This document shows, piece by piece, positions 9,466 through 18,961 of a stretch of DNA of 64,000 nucleotides (position 1 is its first letter; the number at the start of each line of letters is the position of its first letter). Both the position numbers and the translations under genes were made by a program. Below the pieces are notes generated by a model. That model had not been told where the DNA came from. It saw only the letters and a list, made by a program, of their open reading frames with translations, and did not search any database. Origin of the DNA: Rufibacter hautae (lineage in GTDB: Bacteria; Bacteroidota; Bacteroidia; Cytophagales; Hymenobacteraceae); the NCBI RefSeq assembly GCF_008271695.1, contig NZ_VKKY01000001.1, positions 986,589 through 1,050,588 on the forward strand, given 5' to 3'.

Positions 9466-9987
9466 AAGAACTGAATTATATGGTCAATTTACACATTTTT
9501 GCTTAAAGCCGCCTCCAGAACGTTAAAAAAATACCAGTCTGTTGACACCTTGTCACCCCCTTCAATTACCTAGAAAGCCATCACTACAGCTAAATTCCCC
9601 GAGACAACTATTTACCACCATATCTGGTCAAAGCAAAACAGACCATCAACCAACCCTTGATTTGTTTAAGCTATTAGTAAAATCAGCAACAATTAGTCAA
9701 TTTCAAGCTATTCTATTATAGTTCTTGCAACATTCAACAAAAACGCCTTCAAAAACTCCTCTTCCATAGCTGGCACATGGAAGGGCTATATTCCATCAAA
9801 TAAACGATAAAATAGTACTACAACCCTGCAGAAAAACTACCTAGTTTTGTAAAGTAGCGAAGAGCCATGCACTCGCTTAGGCAGAAATCAAGAGAAAACC
9901 ATAAAGACCTTAAACACCGGGCAAGCTCGCCGATTAAAAACCACGATTTCGGTCTTTTAAATTCAAAGCCTTTACCAAACAGAACAT
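9466..9987. other. Divergent promoter region, AraC / GH26
   Basis: A 522-bp AT-rich gap between two divergent start codons. No gene is seen and, unusually here, no palindromic repeat copy. It is the best place to look for operators of the locus, since the whole GH26-to-GH5 run begins downstream. Confidence 0.5.
9842..9849 (+). promoter_or_regulatory. Candidate -7 element upstream of GH26
   Basis: TAGTTTTG matches the Bacteroidota TAnnTTTG -7 consensus. A start about six bases on would give a leader of about 130 bases before GH26. No clear -33 TTG/TTTG is present, so this is weak. Confidence 0.3.
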
Positions 9988-11151
9988 ATGACTAGAATTC
10001 TACTGGCCTTCCTTTTTCTGTTGACTGCGCAACTCACCGCTTTAGGGCAGGCACTACCTATCAACAAGAAAGCGACCCAGGCCACCAAGAACCTGTACGC
10101 CAACCTGAAACGCCTCTCCCAGAAAGGCATCATGTTCGGGCATCAGGACGCGCTGGCCTACGGCATTGGGTGGAAATACGAGCCCGGACGTTCAGACGTG
10201 AAAGAGGTGGTGGGCGAATACCCGGCGGTAGTGGGCTGGGAACTGGGCCACCTGGAACTAGGCAAGCCCATGAACCTGGACAGCGTTCCGTTCCAGAAAA
10301 TGCGGGAGTACGCCCAGGAAGTCTACGCCCAAGGCGGCCTGAATACCTTTAGCTGGCACCTGAACAACCCCGTAGACCCGGGCAAAACCAGTTGGGACGC
10401 GGCAGATTCTACCATCCAGCACCTGTTCCAGGACAAAAAAGCAATGAAGCGTTACAAATCCTGGCTAGACGGATTGGCCGGTTACATGAAGAGCCTCAAA
10501 GGACCCAACGGTGAGCTGATCCCGGTGGTGTTCCGCCCGCTGCATGAGCACACCGGCAGCTGGTTCTGGTGGGGCCGCAAACACTGCTCCCCCGAGGAAT
10601 ACAAGCAGATGTGGCGTTTCACCGTGGATTACCTGCGGAAGAAAAAAGCCAATAACCTGCTCTTCGCCTATTCCACCGACCGGTTCACCTCCCGCGAGGA
10701 TTACCTGGAGCGTTACCCCGGCGATGACTACGTAGACATTGTGGGCTTTGACATCTACCACCGGCCGCCGGCCAACGCAGACGCCAGCCAATTGGCTCAA
10801 TCAAACCAGGCCTTTGTGAAAGAGACCCGCCAGATGGTGGAGACGCTGCGCCAGATTGGCCAGGAGAAAAATAAGGTCTGGACCCTAAGCGAAACCGGTC
10901 TGGAAACTCTGCCTGTGTCCGATTGGTGGACCAATGTGCTCGCCCCCATTGTGAAAGACGCAGGCCTGTCTTATGTCATGGTGTGGCGCAACGCCAGAAC
11001 AGACCATTACTACGCTCCTTATCCCGGCCAGAAAAGCGCCCAGGACTTCAAAAGCTTCTACCAGAACCCCAACGTATTCTTCATCAAGAAAGTAGCCCAG
11101 GAGCAACTGTACGCACCGGTTCCGCAAGAAAACCTGGGCGCCAAGAAATAG
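9988..11151 (+). CDS. GH26 endo-beta-1,4-mannanase
   Basis: Family GH26 beta-mannanase of 387 residues with an N-terminal signal peptide (about 1-22) and no extra domain. Acid/base Glu187 lies in RPLHEHTGSWFWWG and nucleophile Glu302 in LSETGLE; the WFWWG motif is typical of the family. Cleavage of mannan backbones to mannobiose is the known activity of close relatives. It opens the run of genes leading to the symporter and phosphorylase, 55 bases before the symporter start, so it probably produces the imported disaccharide in the periplasm or at the outer surface. Confidence 0.93.
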   Translation: MTRILLAFLFLLTAQLTALGQALPINKKATQATKNLYANLKRLSQKGIMFGHQDALAYGIGWKYEPGRSDVKEVVGEYPAVVGWELGHLELGKPMNLDSVPFQKMREYAQEVYAQGGLNTFSWHLNNPVDPGKTSWDAADSTIQHLFQDKKAMKRYKSWLDGLAGYMKSLKGPNGELIPVVFRPLHEHTGSWFWWGRKHCSPEEYKQMWRFTVDYLRKKKANNLLFAYSTDRFTSREDYLERYPGDDYVDIVGFDIYHRPPANADASQLAQSNQAFVKETRQMVETLRQIGQEKNKVWTLSETGLETLPVSDWWTNVLAPIVKDAGLSYVMVWRNARTDHYYAPYPGQKSAQDFKSFYQNPNVFFIKKVAQEQLYAPVPQENLGAKK

Positions 11152-11206
11152 AACCGTATTACACCGCCTCTTCTACACCAACTACAACAAACCTTCACTC
11201 TCGTCC

Positions 11207-13078
11207 ATGAAACTAACCGCGCTTGACATCGGGATCATCTTCCTCTACCTCTTTGCGGTGGCGGCCATCGGGCTGGTGCTGCAGAAGCGGGCCAAGGCCA
11301 ACAAGGAGGCGTACATGCTGGGCGGCAACACCCTGCCCTGGTACGCGCTGGGCCTCTCCAACGCCTCGGGCATGTTCGACATCTCCGGCACCATGTGGAT
11401 GGTGATGCTGGGCTTCGTCTACGGCCTGAAGAGCATCTGGATCCCCTGGCTGTGGCCCTCCTTCAACCAGATCTTCCTGATGATGTTCCTGGCCGCCTGG
11501 CTGCGCCGCTCCAACGTGACCACCGGGGCCGAGTGGATGCTCACCCGCTTCGGGCGCGGCAAAGACTCCAACAAGTCGCACGCCATCGTGGTGGCCTTCG
11601 CCTTGCTGAGTTGCCTGGGCTTTCTGGCCTACGGTTTCATCGGGCTGGGCAAGTTCGTGGAGATCTTCGTGCCTTGGGCCGTGGTGCAGCCGTACGTGCC
11701 TTTTACCGTCTCCCCTGAGTTCGTGCCGCATTTCTACGGCATGCTCTTCACCTTCTTCGCGGTCTTTTACTCCATTCTGGGCGGCATGGCCAGCATTGTG
11801 TGGGCCGACGTGCTGCAGTACGCCATCATGACCGCCGCCTCCGTGGTGGTGGCCGTGCTGGCCATGAACAACCTGGACACCGCCCCGCTCAACGTGCCGG
11901 AAGAGTGGAAGACGCCTTTCTTCGGGGCCACGCTCAACATGGACTGGACCGGCATCATCGACGACGTCAACGCCAAGATCCAGTCAGACGGATACTCGCT
12001 CTTCGGGATCTTCTTCTCGCTCATGGTCTTCAAGGGAATCCTGGCCAGCCTGGCCGGCCCTACGCCTAACTATGACATGCAGAAGATCCTCTCCTCCCGC
12101 TCGCCGCAGGATGCCGCCAAGATGAGCGCCTTCGTGTCGGTGGTCCTTATTCCTACGCGCTACCTCATGATCATGGGCTTTACGGTGCTGGCCATCCTGA
12201 ACTACGACCAACTGGACCTGCAGTCGGCCTCCGGGATTGACTTTGAGCGGATCCTGCCCGCCGCCATCCAGAAGTTCGCGCCCACGGGCATTATGGGACT
12301 GATTCTGGCCGGTCTGCTGGCGGCCTTCATCGGAACCTTCGCCGGAACCCTGAACGCGGCGCAGGCCTATCTGGTGAATGACGTGTACCTGAAATACGTG
12401 AACCCCAAGGCTTCCAACGCCACGGTGACCCGCATGAATTACGGCACCGGTATTGTGGTGGTACTGGTGAGCATGGCCCTGGGTTTCCTGGCCAAGGACG
12501 TGAACAGCCTCCTGCAGTGGATCGTGGCCGGCCTGTACGGCGGCTACATCTCCGCCAACGTGCTCAAGTGGTACTGGTGGCGCTTCAATGCCAACGGCTT
12601 CTTCTGGGGCATGTTGGTGGGCATCGTAGCGGCCCTCATCTTCCCTTACTTCACCGAGGGCCTGGACCTCTACTACTTCCCGTATCTGCTGCTCATTTCA
12701 TTGGCGGGTAGCCTCATTGGTACCTTTATGGCGCCGCCTACCGACATGGAAACCCTGAAAAGCTTCTACCGCAACGTGCGCCCCTGGGGCTTTTGGAAAC
12801 CAGTGGCCGAGCAGGTGAAAGCCGAGGACCCCTCGTTCGCGGAGAACAAGAACTTCGTGCTGGACATGTTCAACGTGGTCATCGGGGTGGTGTGGCAGAT
12901 GAGCCTTACGCTTCTCCCCATTTACCTCATCCTGACCATGTACACCGAGCTTCTGGTGACCTGCGGCATCCTGCTCGTGTGCAGCGTCATCCTGAAGAAA
13001 ACCTGGTGGGACAAACTGCCCAAAGACGGCGACTCCGTGGCCGCTACCCTCAAAAGAAAATTAGTCTCTGTTTCATAA
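11207..13078 (+). CDS. Sodium:solute (sugar) symporter, SSS family
   Basis: A 623-residue inner-membrane Na+-coupled transporter of the SSS family with about fourteen predicted helices and the opening YMLGGNTLPWYALGLSNASGMF-like region of the family. It is followed 50 bases on by GH130 and then the 2-epimerase, which act in the cytoplasm on mannobiose, so mannobiose import is the likely role. Codon usage is strikingly G/C-ending, shared with the next two genes. The solute is inferred from context, not from sequence. Confidence 0.9.
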   Translation: MKLTALDIGIIFLYLFAVAAIGLVLQKRAKANKEAYMLGGNTLPWYALGLSNASGMFDISGTMWMVMLGFVYGLKSIWIPWLWPSFNQIFLMMFLAAWLRRSNVTTGAEWMLTRFGRGKDSNKSHAIVVAFALLSCLGFLAYGFIGLGKFVEIFVPWAVVQPYVPFTVSPEFVPHFYGMLFTFFAVFYSILGGMASIVWADVLQYAIMTAASVVVAVLAMNNLDTAPLNVPEEWKTPFFGATLNMDWTGIIDDVNAKIQSDGYSLFGIFFSLMVFKGILASLAGPTPNYDMQKILSSRSPQDAAKMSAFVSVVLIPTRYLMIMGFTVLAILNYDQLDLQSASGIDFERILPAAIQKFAPTGIMGLILAGLLAAFIGTFAGTLNAAQAYLVNDVYLKYVNPKASNATVTRMNYGTGIVVVLVSMALGFLAKDVNSLLQWIVAGLYGGYISANVLKWYWWRFNANGFFWGMLVGIVAALIFPYFTEGLDLYYFPYLLLISLAGSLIGTFMAPPTDMETLKSFYRNVRPWGFWKPVAEQVKAEDPSFAENKNFVLDMFNVVIGVVWQMSLTLLPIYLILTMYTELLVTCGILLVCSVILKKTWWDKLPKDGDSVAATLKRKLVSVS

Positions 13079-13128
13079 GTCAAGGACGGCCCTGACCAGC
13101 CGTTTCAGCAACCTTTTACAAAATCCCC

Positions 13129-14349
13129 ATGGAAAACACCTTCCAGAAAAGACAGCATGCCTTGGAGCAGTTCCAGGCTGAGTTGATCACCAGAAAGAAC
13201 GAAAAGCAGCCGCTCGGCAACGGCATCTACGATAGATATAAATTCCCTATCCTGACGAACCAGCACGCGCCGCTTACCTGGCGCTATGACCTGAACCCCG
13301 AGACCAACCCCTTCTTCATGGAGCGGATCGGGATCAACGCGGCCTTCAACGCCGGCGCGGTCAAGCTGAACGGCAAGTACCTGGTGGTGGCCCGCGTGGA
13401 GGGCAACGACCGCAAGTCCTTCTTCGCGGTGGCCGAGAGCCACAACGGCATCGACAACTTCCGGTTCTGGGAGAAGCCTATCACCATGCCCGAGACCGAG
13501 GACCCGGACGTGAACGTGTACGACATGCGCGTGATCCAGCACGAAGACGGCTGGATCTACGGCCTGTTCTGCACCGAGCGCAAGGACCCCGAGGCCAAGC
13601 CCGGCGACGAGTCCTCGGCGGTGGCCCAGTGCGGCATCGCCCGCACCCGCGACCTGGTTTCCTGGGAGCGTCTGCCCGACCTGAAATCCACCTCGCCGCA
13701 GCAGCGCAACGTGGTGCTGCACCCCGAGTTCGTGAACGGCAAATACGCCCTCTACACCCGTCCGCAGGACAGCTTCATCGAGGCGGGCAGCCGCGGCGGC
13801 ATCGGCTGGGGCCTCACGGATTCCATGGAGAACGCCGTGGTGGACGACGAGTCCATCATCGACCCGAAGACCTACCACACGGTGTACGAGGTGAAGAACG
13901 GCCAGGGCCCGGCGCCTATCAAAACCGAGAAAGGCTATCTGCACCTGGCCCACGGCGTGCGCAACACCGCCGCCGGCTTAAGATACGTGCTGTACCTGTT
14001 CCTCACCGATCTGCAGGACCCATCTAAAGTCATCGCCAAACCAGGCGGGCACTTCATCGCGCCGGAGGGTGAGGAAAGGGTGGGCGACGTGTCCAACGTG
14101 ACCTTCGCCAACGGCTGGATCCTGGACGAGGACGGCACCGTGTTCATCTACTACGCCTCCTCAGACACCCGCACCCACGTGGCCACCTCCACCCTGGAGC
14201 AGCTGCTGGACTACGTGCTCAACACCCCGGCCGACGGGTTCCGCTCGGCCGCTTCCGTGGAGCAGATCAACCAACTGGTGGACCGGAACAAAGCCTACAT
14301 CAAGAGCAAGAAGCAGGCCCTGGCCCCTGAGCTTAACGGCGCGAACTAA
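13129..14349 (+). CDS. GH130 beta-1,4-mannosylglucose phosphorylase
   Basis: Inverting phosphorylase that converts 4-O-beta-D-mannosyl-D-glucose plus phosphate to alpha-mannose-1-phosphate and glucose in the cytoplasm. At 406 residues it has the length of the GH130_1 enzymes, with the five-bladed propeller motifs and Asp132 (VYDMRV) in the position of the catalytic Asp of the Bacteroides fragilis enzyme. No signal peptide is present. Its stop overlaps the start of the 2-epimerase gene (TAATG), indicating tight coupling. GC-rich codon use is extreme: almost every third base is G or C around 13500-13680. Confidence 0.93.
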   Translation: MENTFQKRQHALEQFQAELITRKNEKQPLGNGIYDRYKFPILTNQHAPLTWRYDLNPETNPFFMERIGINAAFNAGAVKLNGKYLVVARVEGNDRKSFFAVAESHNGIDNFRFWEKPITMPETEDPDVNVYDMRVIQHEDGWIYGLFCTERKDPEAKPGDESSAVAQCGIARTRDLVSWERLPDLKSTSPQQRNVVLHPEFVNGKYALYTRPQDSFIEAGSRGGIGWGLTDSMENAVVDDESIIDPKTYHTVYEVKNGQGPAPIKTEKGYLHLAHGVRNTAAGLRYVLYLFLTDLQDPSKVIAKPGGHFIAPEGEERVGDVSNVTFANGWILDEDGTVFIYYASSDTRTHVATSTLEQLLDYVLNTPADGFRSAASVEQINQLVDRNKAYIKSKKQALAPELNGAN

Positions 14350-15590
14350 TGGCTACCCCTCCCGATACTTCCTTAACCCGCCAGCTTTCGGTTTACCGCC
14401 AGGAGATGGAGACCGAGCTGGAAAGGATATTGGCGTTCTGGATAGAGCACACCCTGGACCACCGGAACGGCGGCTTCGTGGGGCAGATCGGGCCTACCGG
14501 TGAGGTGAACCCCGAGGCGCCCAAAGGCAGCATCCTCAACGCCCGTATCCTCTGGACGTTTTCGGCGGCTTTCCGGCAAACGGGGCAGAAAACGTATCAG
14601 GAGATCGCCACCCGCGCCTTTGAGTATCTGTGCGCTTCCTTCCTGGATTCCGCCCACGGCGGGATTTACTGGATGGTAGACGCGCAGGGCCAGCCCCTGA
14701 ACACGCGCAAACAGATCTACGCCCTGGCCTTCACGGTCTACGGCATGAGCGAGTTCTATTTGGCCACCCAGAACGAAAAGGCGCTGGAGGTGAGCCAGGA
14801 ACTATTCCGCTGGATTGAGCAGTACAGCTATGATCCGGAGCACGGCGGCTACCTGGAGGCCTTCAGCCAGACGGGCGAGCTGCTGGAGGACCTGCGCCTG
14901 AGCGAGAAAGACCGCAACGACCCCAAGACCATGAATACGCACCTGCATATTCTGGAGGCCTACGCCAACCTGTTCCGTGCCTGGCCAGACCCTTTGCTGG
15001 GGAAACAGCTCAGAGGCCTGATCGGGGTGTTCCTGGACCACATTGTGGATGCGGAGACCGGGCACCTGAGACTGTTCTTCGCCTGCGACTGGACCTCCTC
15101 GGCCAACCTCATCTCCTACGGCCACGACATCGAGGCCTCCTGGCTTCTGCAGGAAGCCGCCGAGGTGCTGGGCGACCAGGAGCTGCTTTCCCGCGTGAAG
15201 GCGCTGGCGCTCACCATGGCCCAGGCCACGGCGGAGGCCCTGCTCCCGGACGGCAGCCTGTACCACGAGCTCAACGTGGACGAGCACCACTATGACACGC
15301 ACCGCGAGTGGTGGGTGAGCGCAGAGGCCATGGTGGGGTTCCTCAACGCCTACGAGCTGACCGGCCAGGAAGCCTTCCTTCGGCACTCGCTCAACGCCTG
15401 GAGGTTCGCGCAGACCTACTTCCTGGACCTGGAGCGGGGCGAGTGGCACTGGGGCGTGCACGATGACTACAGCCTCATGTCAAAGGAGGATAAAGTTGGA
15501 TTCTGGAAGTGCCCTTACCATAATGCTCGGGCTTGCCTGGAGGTCATCCACCGCTGCCGGAAAATCATCGGCGAAGCCGTGGCGGAGTAA
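14349..15590 (+). CDS. Cellobiose/mannobiose 2-epimerase (AGE superfamily)
   Basis: A 413-residue (alpha/alpha)6-barrel epimerase without signal peptide. Conserved AGE/CE features include NARILWTFSAAF, MNTHLHILEAY, SYGHDIEASWLL and WHWGVHDD, carrying the catalytic and substrate-binding histidines. Together with GH130 it matches the described mannan pathway in which beta-1,4-mannobiose is epimerised to mannosyl-glucose before phosphorolysis. The start codon overlaps the GH130 stop by one base. An N-acylglucosamine 2-epimerase assignment is possible by family name but the partner gene argues for CE. Confidence 0.92.
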   Translation: MATPPDTSLTRQLSVYRQEMETELERILAFWIEHTLDHRNGGFVGQIGPTGEVNPEAPKGSILNARILWTFSAAFRQTGQKTYQEIATRAFEYLCASFLDSAHGGIYWMVDAQGQPLNTRKQIYALAFTVYGMSEFYLATQNEKALEVSQELFRWIEQYSYDPEHGGYLEAFSQTGELLEDLRLSEKDRNDPKTMNTHLHILEAYANLFRAWPDPLLGKQLRGLIGVFLDHIVDAETGHLRLFFACDWTSSANLISYGHDIEASWLLQEAAEVLGDQELLSRVKALALTMAQATAEALLPDGSLYHELNVDEHHYDTHREWWVSAEAMVGFLNAYELTGQEAFLRHSLNAWRFAQTYFLDLERGEWHWGVHDDYSLMSKEDKVGFWKCPYHNARACLEVIHRCRKIIGEAVAE

Positions 15591-15605
15591 CTAAAATACC
15601 TTTCT

Positions 15606-15643
15606 CGTTTTAAGGCTGGTTTGCGGAAATCGGGCTTGAAACG
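15606..15643. repeat. Palindromic intergenic repeat, copy 6
   Basis: CGTTTTAAGGCTGGTTT in the left half, AAATCGGGCTTGAAACG in the right half. It starts 15 bases after the epimerase stop. Confidence 0.65.
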
Positions 15644-15654
15644 GGAAGGAATCA

Positions 15655-15690
15655 GCTTCAGCGCCATTTCCGTGAAAATGGCCCTAAAAC
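15655..15690. repeat. Palindromic intergenic repeat, copy 7
   Basis: A degraded copy (CGCCATTTCC, GAAAATGGCCCTAAAAC) twelve bases after copy 6, before the CBM-GH26 gene. Confidence 0.55.
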
Positions 15691-15728
15691 ACTTGAAGAG
15701 GTCTTACCCTGTCACCTAAAACCCTGAA

Positions 15729-17480
15729 ATGAAAACACTGCTACCTTTGCTTTCTGGATTAAGCAAGCCCGTGCATTTGGCCTGGCTGGCGTTCTTTTTG
15801 TTTCTGGGCCTCGCGCCTGCGGCCCAAGCGGCGGACATCAAACTGGAGGCCGAGAGTGGCACCCGCAGCGGGGTGACCGTGGCGAGTTCCATGGCGGGGT
15901 ATTCGGGCACCGGGTACGTGCAGGGCTTTGACAACTCCTTCGCCAAGAATGTGAAATTCACGTTCAACCTCCCGGCTGCGGGCATCTTTGAGCTTTCCAT
16001 CCGCTACGCCACCCCTTCCGGGGAAAAAGGCTACGTGGTAGAGGTGAACGGGCAGCAGTCCTCGGGCATGTTCGCCAACGTGGCGGGCTTCGGGACAGCG
16101 CAGGGCGGCCTGGTCAATTTACCGGCGGGCACCAACACCATCACCCTGGGCGGTGGCTGGGGATACTACGTGATTGACTACCTCAACCTGGCTCCGGCTT
16201 CCATCCCGCTGCCCGCCAAACCACCCAAGACCTTAACCGATGCCAACGCCACCACTTCCACCAAAAACCTGTTCTCGTACCTGGTAGACATTTACGGTAC
16301 CAAGGTGCTGGCGGCCCAGCAGGAAACCAATGAGCTGCAGGAAATAAACTATGTGCGCACGCACACGGGCAAAGATCCGGCCGTGGGGTCCTATGACCTG
16401 ATTGAGTACTCGCCCTCGCGCATCCAGTACGGGTCCAACCCCGCCGGATTTTCTGAGAAAGCCATCCAATGGGCCAAAAAAGACCAAGGCCGCGGCATCA
16501 TCAGCCTTTTGTGGCACTGGAACGCGCCTACCGATCTGATCAACCAAGGACCAGACAAGCTTTGGTGGAGCGGTTTCTACACGCGGGCCACCACTTTCAA
16601 TTTCGCGGCGGCGCTCGCCGATAAAAACGGGGCCAATTACCAGCTCCTGCTCCGCGACATAGACGCCATTGCCGTGGAACTGAAGAAATTCCAGGCGCAG
16701 GACATTCCGGTGCTGTGGCGTCCGCTGCACGAGGCCGCCGGCGGCTGGTTCTGGTGGGGTGCCCAGGGCGCTGAGCCCTTCAAAGAACTATGGAAACTGA
16801 TGCACGACCGCCTCACCAACCACCACCAGCTGCACAACCTCATCTGGGTCTACACCGCCGAGCGCGCCAAACCAGAGTGGTATCCCGGCGACGCATACGT
16901 GGACGTGGTGGGCATTGACATCTATGAAAACACCGCCGTGGCCTCTAACCTGAGCGGCCAGTGGACCGAGCTGCAGACCCTTTTCAACGGTAAGAAACTG
17001 GTCACCCTCTCCGAGACCGGCAACCTGCCCAACCCCGAATTCATCCGGACTTACAAAACCTGGTGGTCTTGGTTTGCCGTATGGCCCGGCGCCGATTACA
17101 CCAGAAAACAACCCATCCCCCTCCTGCACGCCGTTTTCAACGACCCCGATATGATCACCCTGGACGAACTGCCCGATTGGCGAAAATCAGGCGCGGTGAC
17201 CGGCAGTGCGCTGGAACAGGCTTTGGGCCAACTCACGGTATATCCCAATCCGGCTACCGGCTCGCACCTCACCATCAAGACCACGGCCAAATCTCCGTTG
17301 AAAGCCACCTTTGCCCTGTACAACGCCAAGGGTGCCAAAGTAACGGAGGTCACCGCGCAGTTGACCAGTGGCCAGAACCAGGTGCGCCTTCCACTGCGGC
17401 AGGTGCCGGCGGGCATCTACGTGCTGTCCATCCGGAAGGGAGACGAGCAGATTTGCCGCAAAGTGGTGGTAGAAAAATAA
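15729..17480 (+). CDS. CBM-GH26 beta-mannanase with T9SS sorting domain
   Basis: A 583-residue mannanase: long signal peptide (about 1-35), an N-terminal CBM35/CBM6-like beta-sandwich (about 36-155, starting IKLEAESGTRSG), GH26 catalytic domain (about 165-490) and a C-terminal type A Por secretion domain (about 505-583, starting LTVYPNPATG). Acid/base is Glu335 in RPLHEAAGGWFWWG and nucleophile Glu429 in LSETGN. The sorting domain predicts export by the type IX system to the cell surface or medium, unlike the other mannanases of this locus. Two repeat copies separate it from the epimerase gene. Confidence 0.93.
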   Translation: MKTLLPLLSGLSKPVHLAWLAFFLFLGLAPAAQAADIKLEAESGTRSGVTVASSMAGYSGTGYVQGFDNSFAKNVKFTFNLPAAGIFELSIRYATPSGEKGYVVEVNGQQSSGMFANVAGFGTAQGGLVNLPAGTNTITLGGGWGYYVIDYLNLAPASIPLPAKPPKTLTDANATTSTKNLFSYLVDIYGTKVLAAQQETNELQEINYVRTHTGKDPAVGSYDLIEYSPSRIQYGSNPAGFSEKAIQWAKKDQGRGIISLLWHWNAPTDLINQGPDKLWWSGFYTRATTFNFAAALADKNGANYQLLLRDIDAIAVELKKFQAQDIPVLWRPLHEAAGGWFWWGAQGAEPFKELWKLMHDRLTNHHQLHNLIWVYTAERAKPEWYPGDAYVDVVGIDIYENTAVASNLSGQWTELQTLFNGKKLVTLSETGNLPNPEFIRTYKTWWSWFAVWPGADYTRKQPIPLLHAVFNDPDMITLDELPDWRKSGAVTGSALEQALGQLTVYPNPATGSHLTIKTTAKSPLKATFALYNAKGAKVTEVTAQLTSGQNQVRLPLRQVPAGIYVLSIRKGDEQICRKVVVEK

Positions 17481-17506
17481 CCAAACGCACACCTCTTGCC
17501 CAATCC

Positions 17507-17546
17507 CTGTTTAGGAGCCGTTTTCCTGAAACCGGGGCCAAAACAG
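17507..17546. repeat. Palindromic intergenic repeat, copy 8
   Basis: CTGTTTAGGAGCCGTTTTCC pairs imperfectly with GAAACCGGGGCCAAAACAG. It starts 26 bases after the GH26 stop and lies ahead of GH27. Confidence 0.65.
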
Positions 17547-17614
17547 AAGTGCGCCCAATAGAAACCAAAGCAGATAACCAAGAACCCCATACCTGACCTA
17601 ACAATCCAAACCTC

Positions 17615-18844
17615 ATGAAAAAACTATTGCTCTCCTTAGCGGCCCTCACGCTATCGGTTACGGCTTTCAGCCAGGGAAACAACTATGCCCAGAACTACAA
17701 GAAGTTCGAAGGCTTGGCCATGACGCCGCCCATGGGCTGGAACAGCTGGAACAAATTCGCCTGTAACGTAGACGAGAAACTCATCCGGGAAACCGCCGAT
17801 GCCATGGTGAGTTCCGGCATGAAAGCCGCCGGCTACACCTATATCAACATTGACGACTGCTGGCACGGCGACCGCGACAGCCTGGGCTTCATCCAGGCCG
17901 ATCCCAAGCGTTTCCCCTCGGGCATGAAAGCCTTGGCAGATTACGTGCACTCCAAAGGCCTGAAACTGGGCATCTACTCCGATGCCGGTTCCCAGACCTG
18001 CGGCGGCCGTCCTGGTAGCCGCGGCTATGAGTTCCAGGATGCGCAGCAGTACGCCAAATGGGGCATTGACTACCTTAAATACGATTGGTGCAACACCGAA
18101 GGCCTGAAAGCCGAGGGCGCCTACAAAACCATCGCGGCGGCCTTACAGAAAGCCGGCCGGCCGGTAGTATTGAGCATCTGCGAGTGGGGCAATGACAAGC
18201 CTTGGGAATGGGGACCTTCTGTTGGCCACCTGTGGCGGACCACCGGCGACATCTACAACTGCTTTGACTGCGTGGAAGACCACGGCACCTGGAAATCATG
18301 GGGCGTGATGCAGATCCTGGACAAGCAGGACGGTCTGCGCCAGTATGCCGGACCCGGCCACTGGAACGACCCAGACATGCTGGAGGTAGGCAACGGCATG
18401 CCCGTGAACGAAGACCGCGCCCATTTCACCATGTGGAGCATGATCGCGGCGCCTCTGATCGCCGGAAACGACCTGCGCAAGATGAGCAAAGAGACTGTAG
18501 CCATCCTCACCGACAAAGAAGTGCTGGCCATCAACCAGGACAAACTGGGCGTGCAGGGCCTGCGCTACACCGTGAAAGACAGCCTGGAGACCTGGGTGAA
18601 ACCCCTGGACGGCGGCAAGTGGGCGGTGGCGTTCCTGAACCGGGCCAAGAATCCGCAGAAGATTGAATTTGACTGGAAGAAGAACGTGATCAACGATGAG
18701 GTAGCCAAACGACAACTGGACGGCGGCAAAACCACCTACAAAATCCGCAATGTCTGGACGAAGAAAAGCCAGGGCACAACCAAGAAAGACTTCGAGACGA
18801 CCGTACCGGCCCACGACGTGGTCCTGCTGGTGCTGTCTGAATAG
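17615..18844 (+). CDS. GH27 alpha-galactosidase
   Basis: Family GH27 alpha-galactosidase of 409 residues with a signal peptide (about 1-20). The N-terminal barrel shows the family motifs PPMGWNSWN and YINIDDCW; the nucleophile is Asp157 in YLKYDWCN and the acid/base Asp212 in RTTGDIYN. A C-terminal beta-sandwich follows. In this locus it should remove alpha-1,6-galactose branches from galactomannan so that the mannanases can work on the backbone. It lies 134 bases after the T9SS mannanase and is followed by the window's perfect palindromic repeat. Confidence 0.94.
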   Translation: MKKLLLSLAALTLSVTAFSQGNNYAQNYKKFEGLAMTPPMGWNSWNKFACNVDEKLIRETADAMVSSGMKAAGYTYINIDDCWHGDRDSLGFIQADPKRFPSGMKALADYVHSKGLKLGIYSDAGSQTCGGRPGSRGYEFQDAQQYAKWGIDYLKYDWCNTEGLKAEGAYKTIAAALQKAGRPVVLSICEWGNDKPWEWGPSVGHLWRTTGDIYNCFDCVEDHGTWKSWGVMQILDKQDGLRQYAGPGHWNDPDMLEVGNGMPVNEDRAHFTMWSMIAAPLIAGNDLRKMSKETVAILTDKEVLAINQDKLGVQGLRYTVKDSLETWVKPLDGGKWAVAFLNRAKNPQKIEFDWKKNVINDEVAKRQLDGGKTTYKIRNVWTKKSQGTTKKDFETTVPAHDVVLLVLSE

Positions 18845-18857
18845 AGACTCCTATTTT

Positions 18858-18895
18858 CGTTTAGGGCCTGTTTTGAAGAAAACAGGCCCTAAACG
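18858..18895. repeat. Palindromic intergenic repeat, copy 9 (perfect)
   Basis: The cleanest member of the family: 17-bp arms CGTTTAGGGCCTGTTTT and AAAACAGGCCCTAAACG with no mismatch and a four-base loop, 13 bases after the GH27 stop. As RNA it would form a strong hairpin readable in both directions. Confidence 0.9.
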
Positions 18896-18961
18896 TTTTC
18901 CCCCAATTCCTTAAATTGAGGCATCGGTCACAACTGTCACGCACGCAAAAAACGAGGAAAG

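Noticed and set aside
9842-9849. A full -33/-7 promoter for the GH26 run
   Set aside because: Only the -7 half was found at this spot; no upstream TTG/TTTG at suitable spacing.
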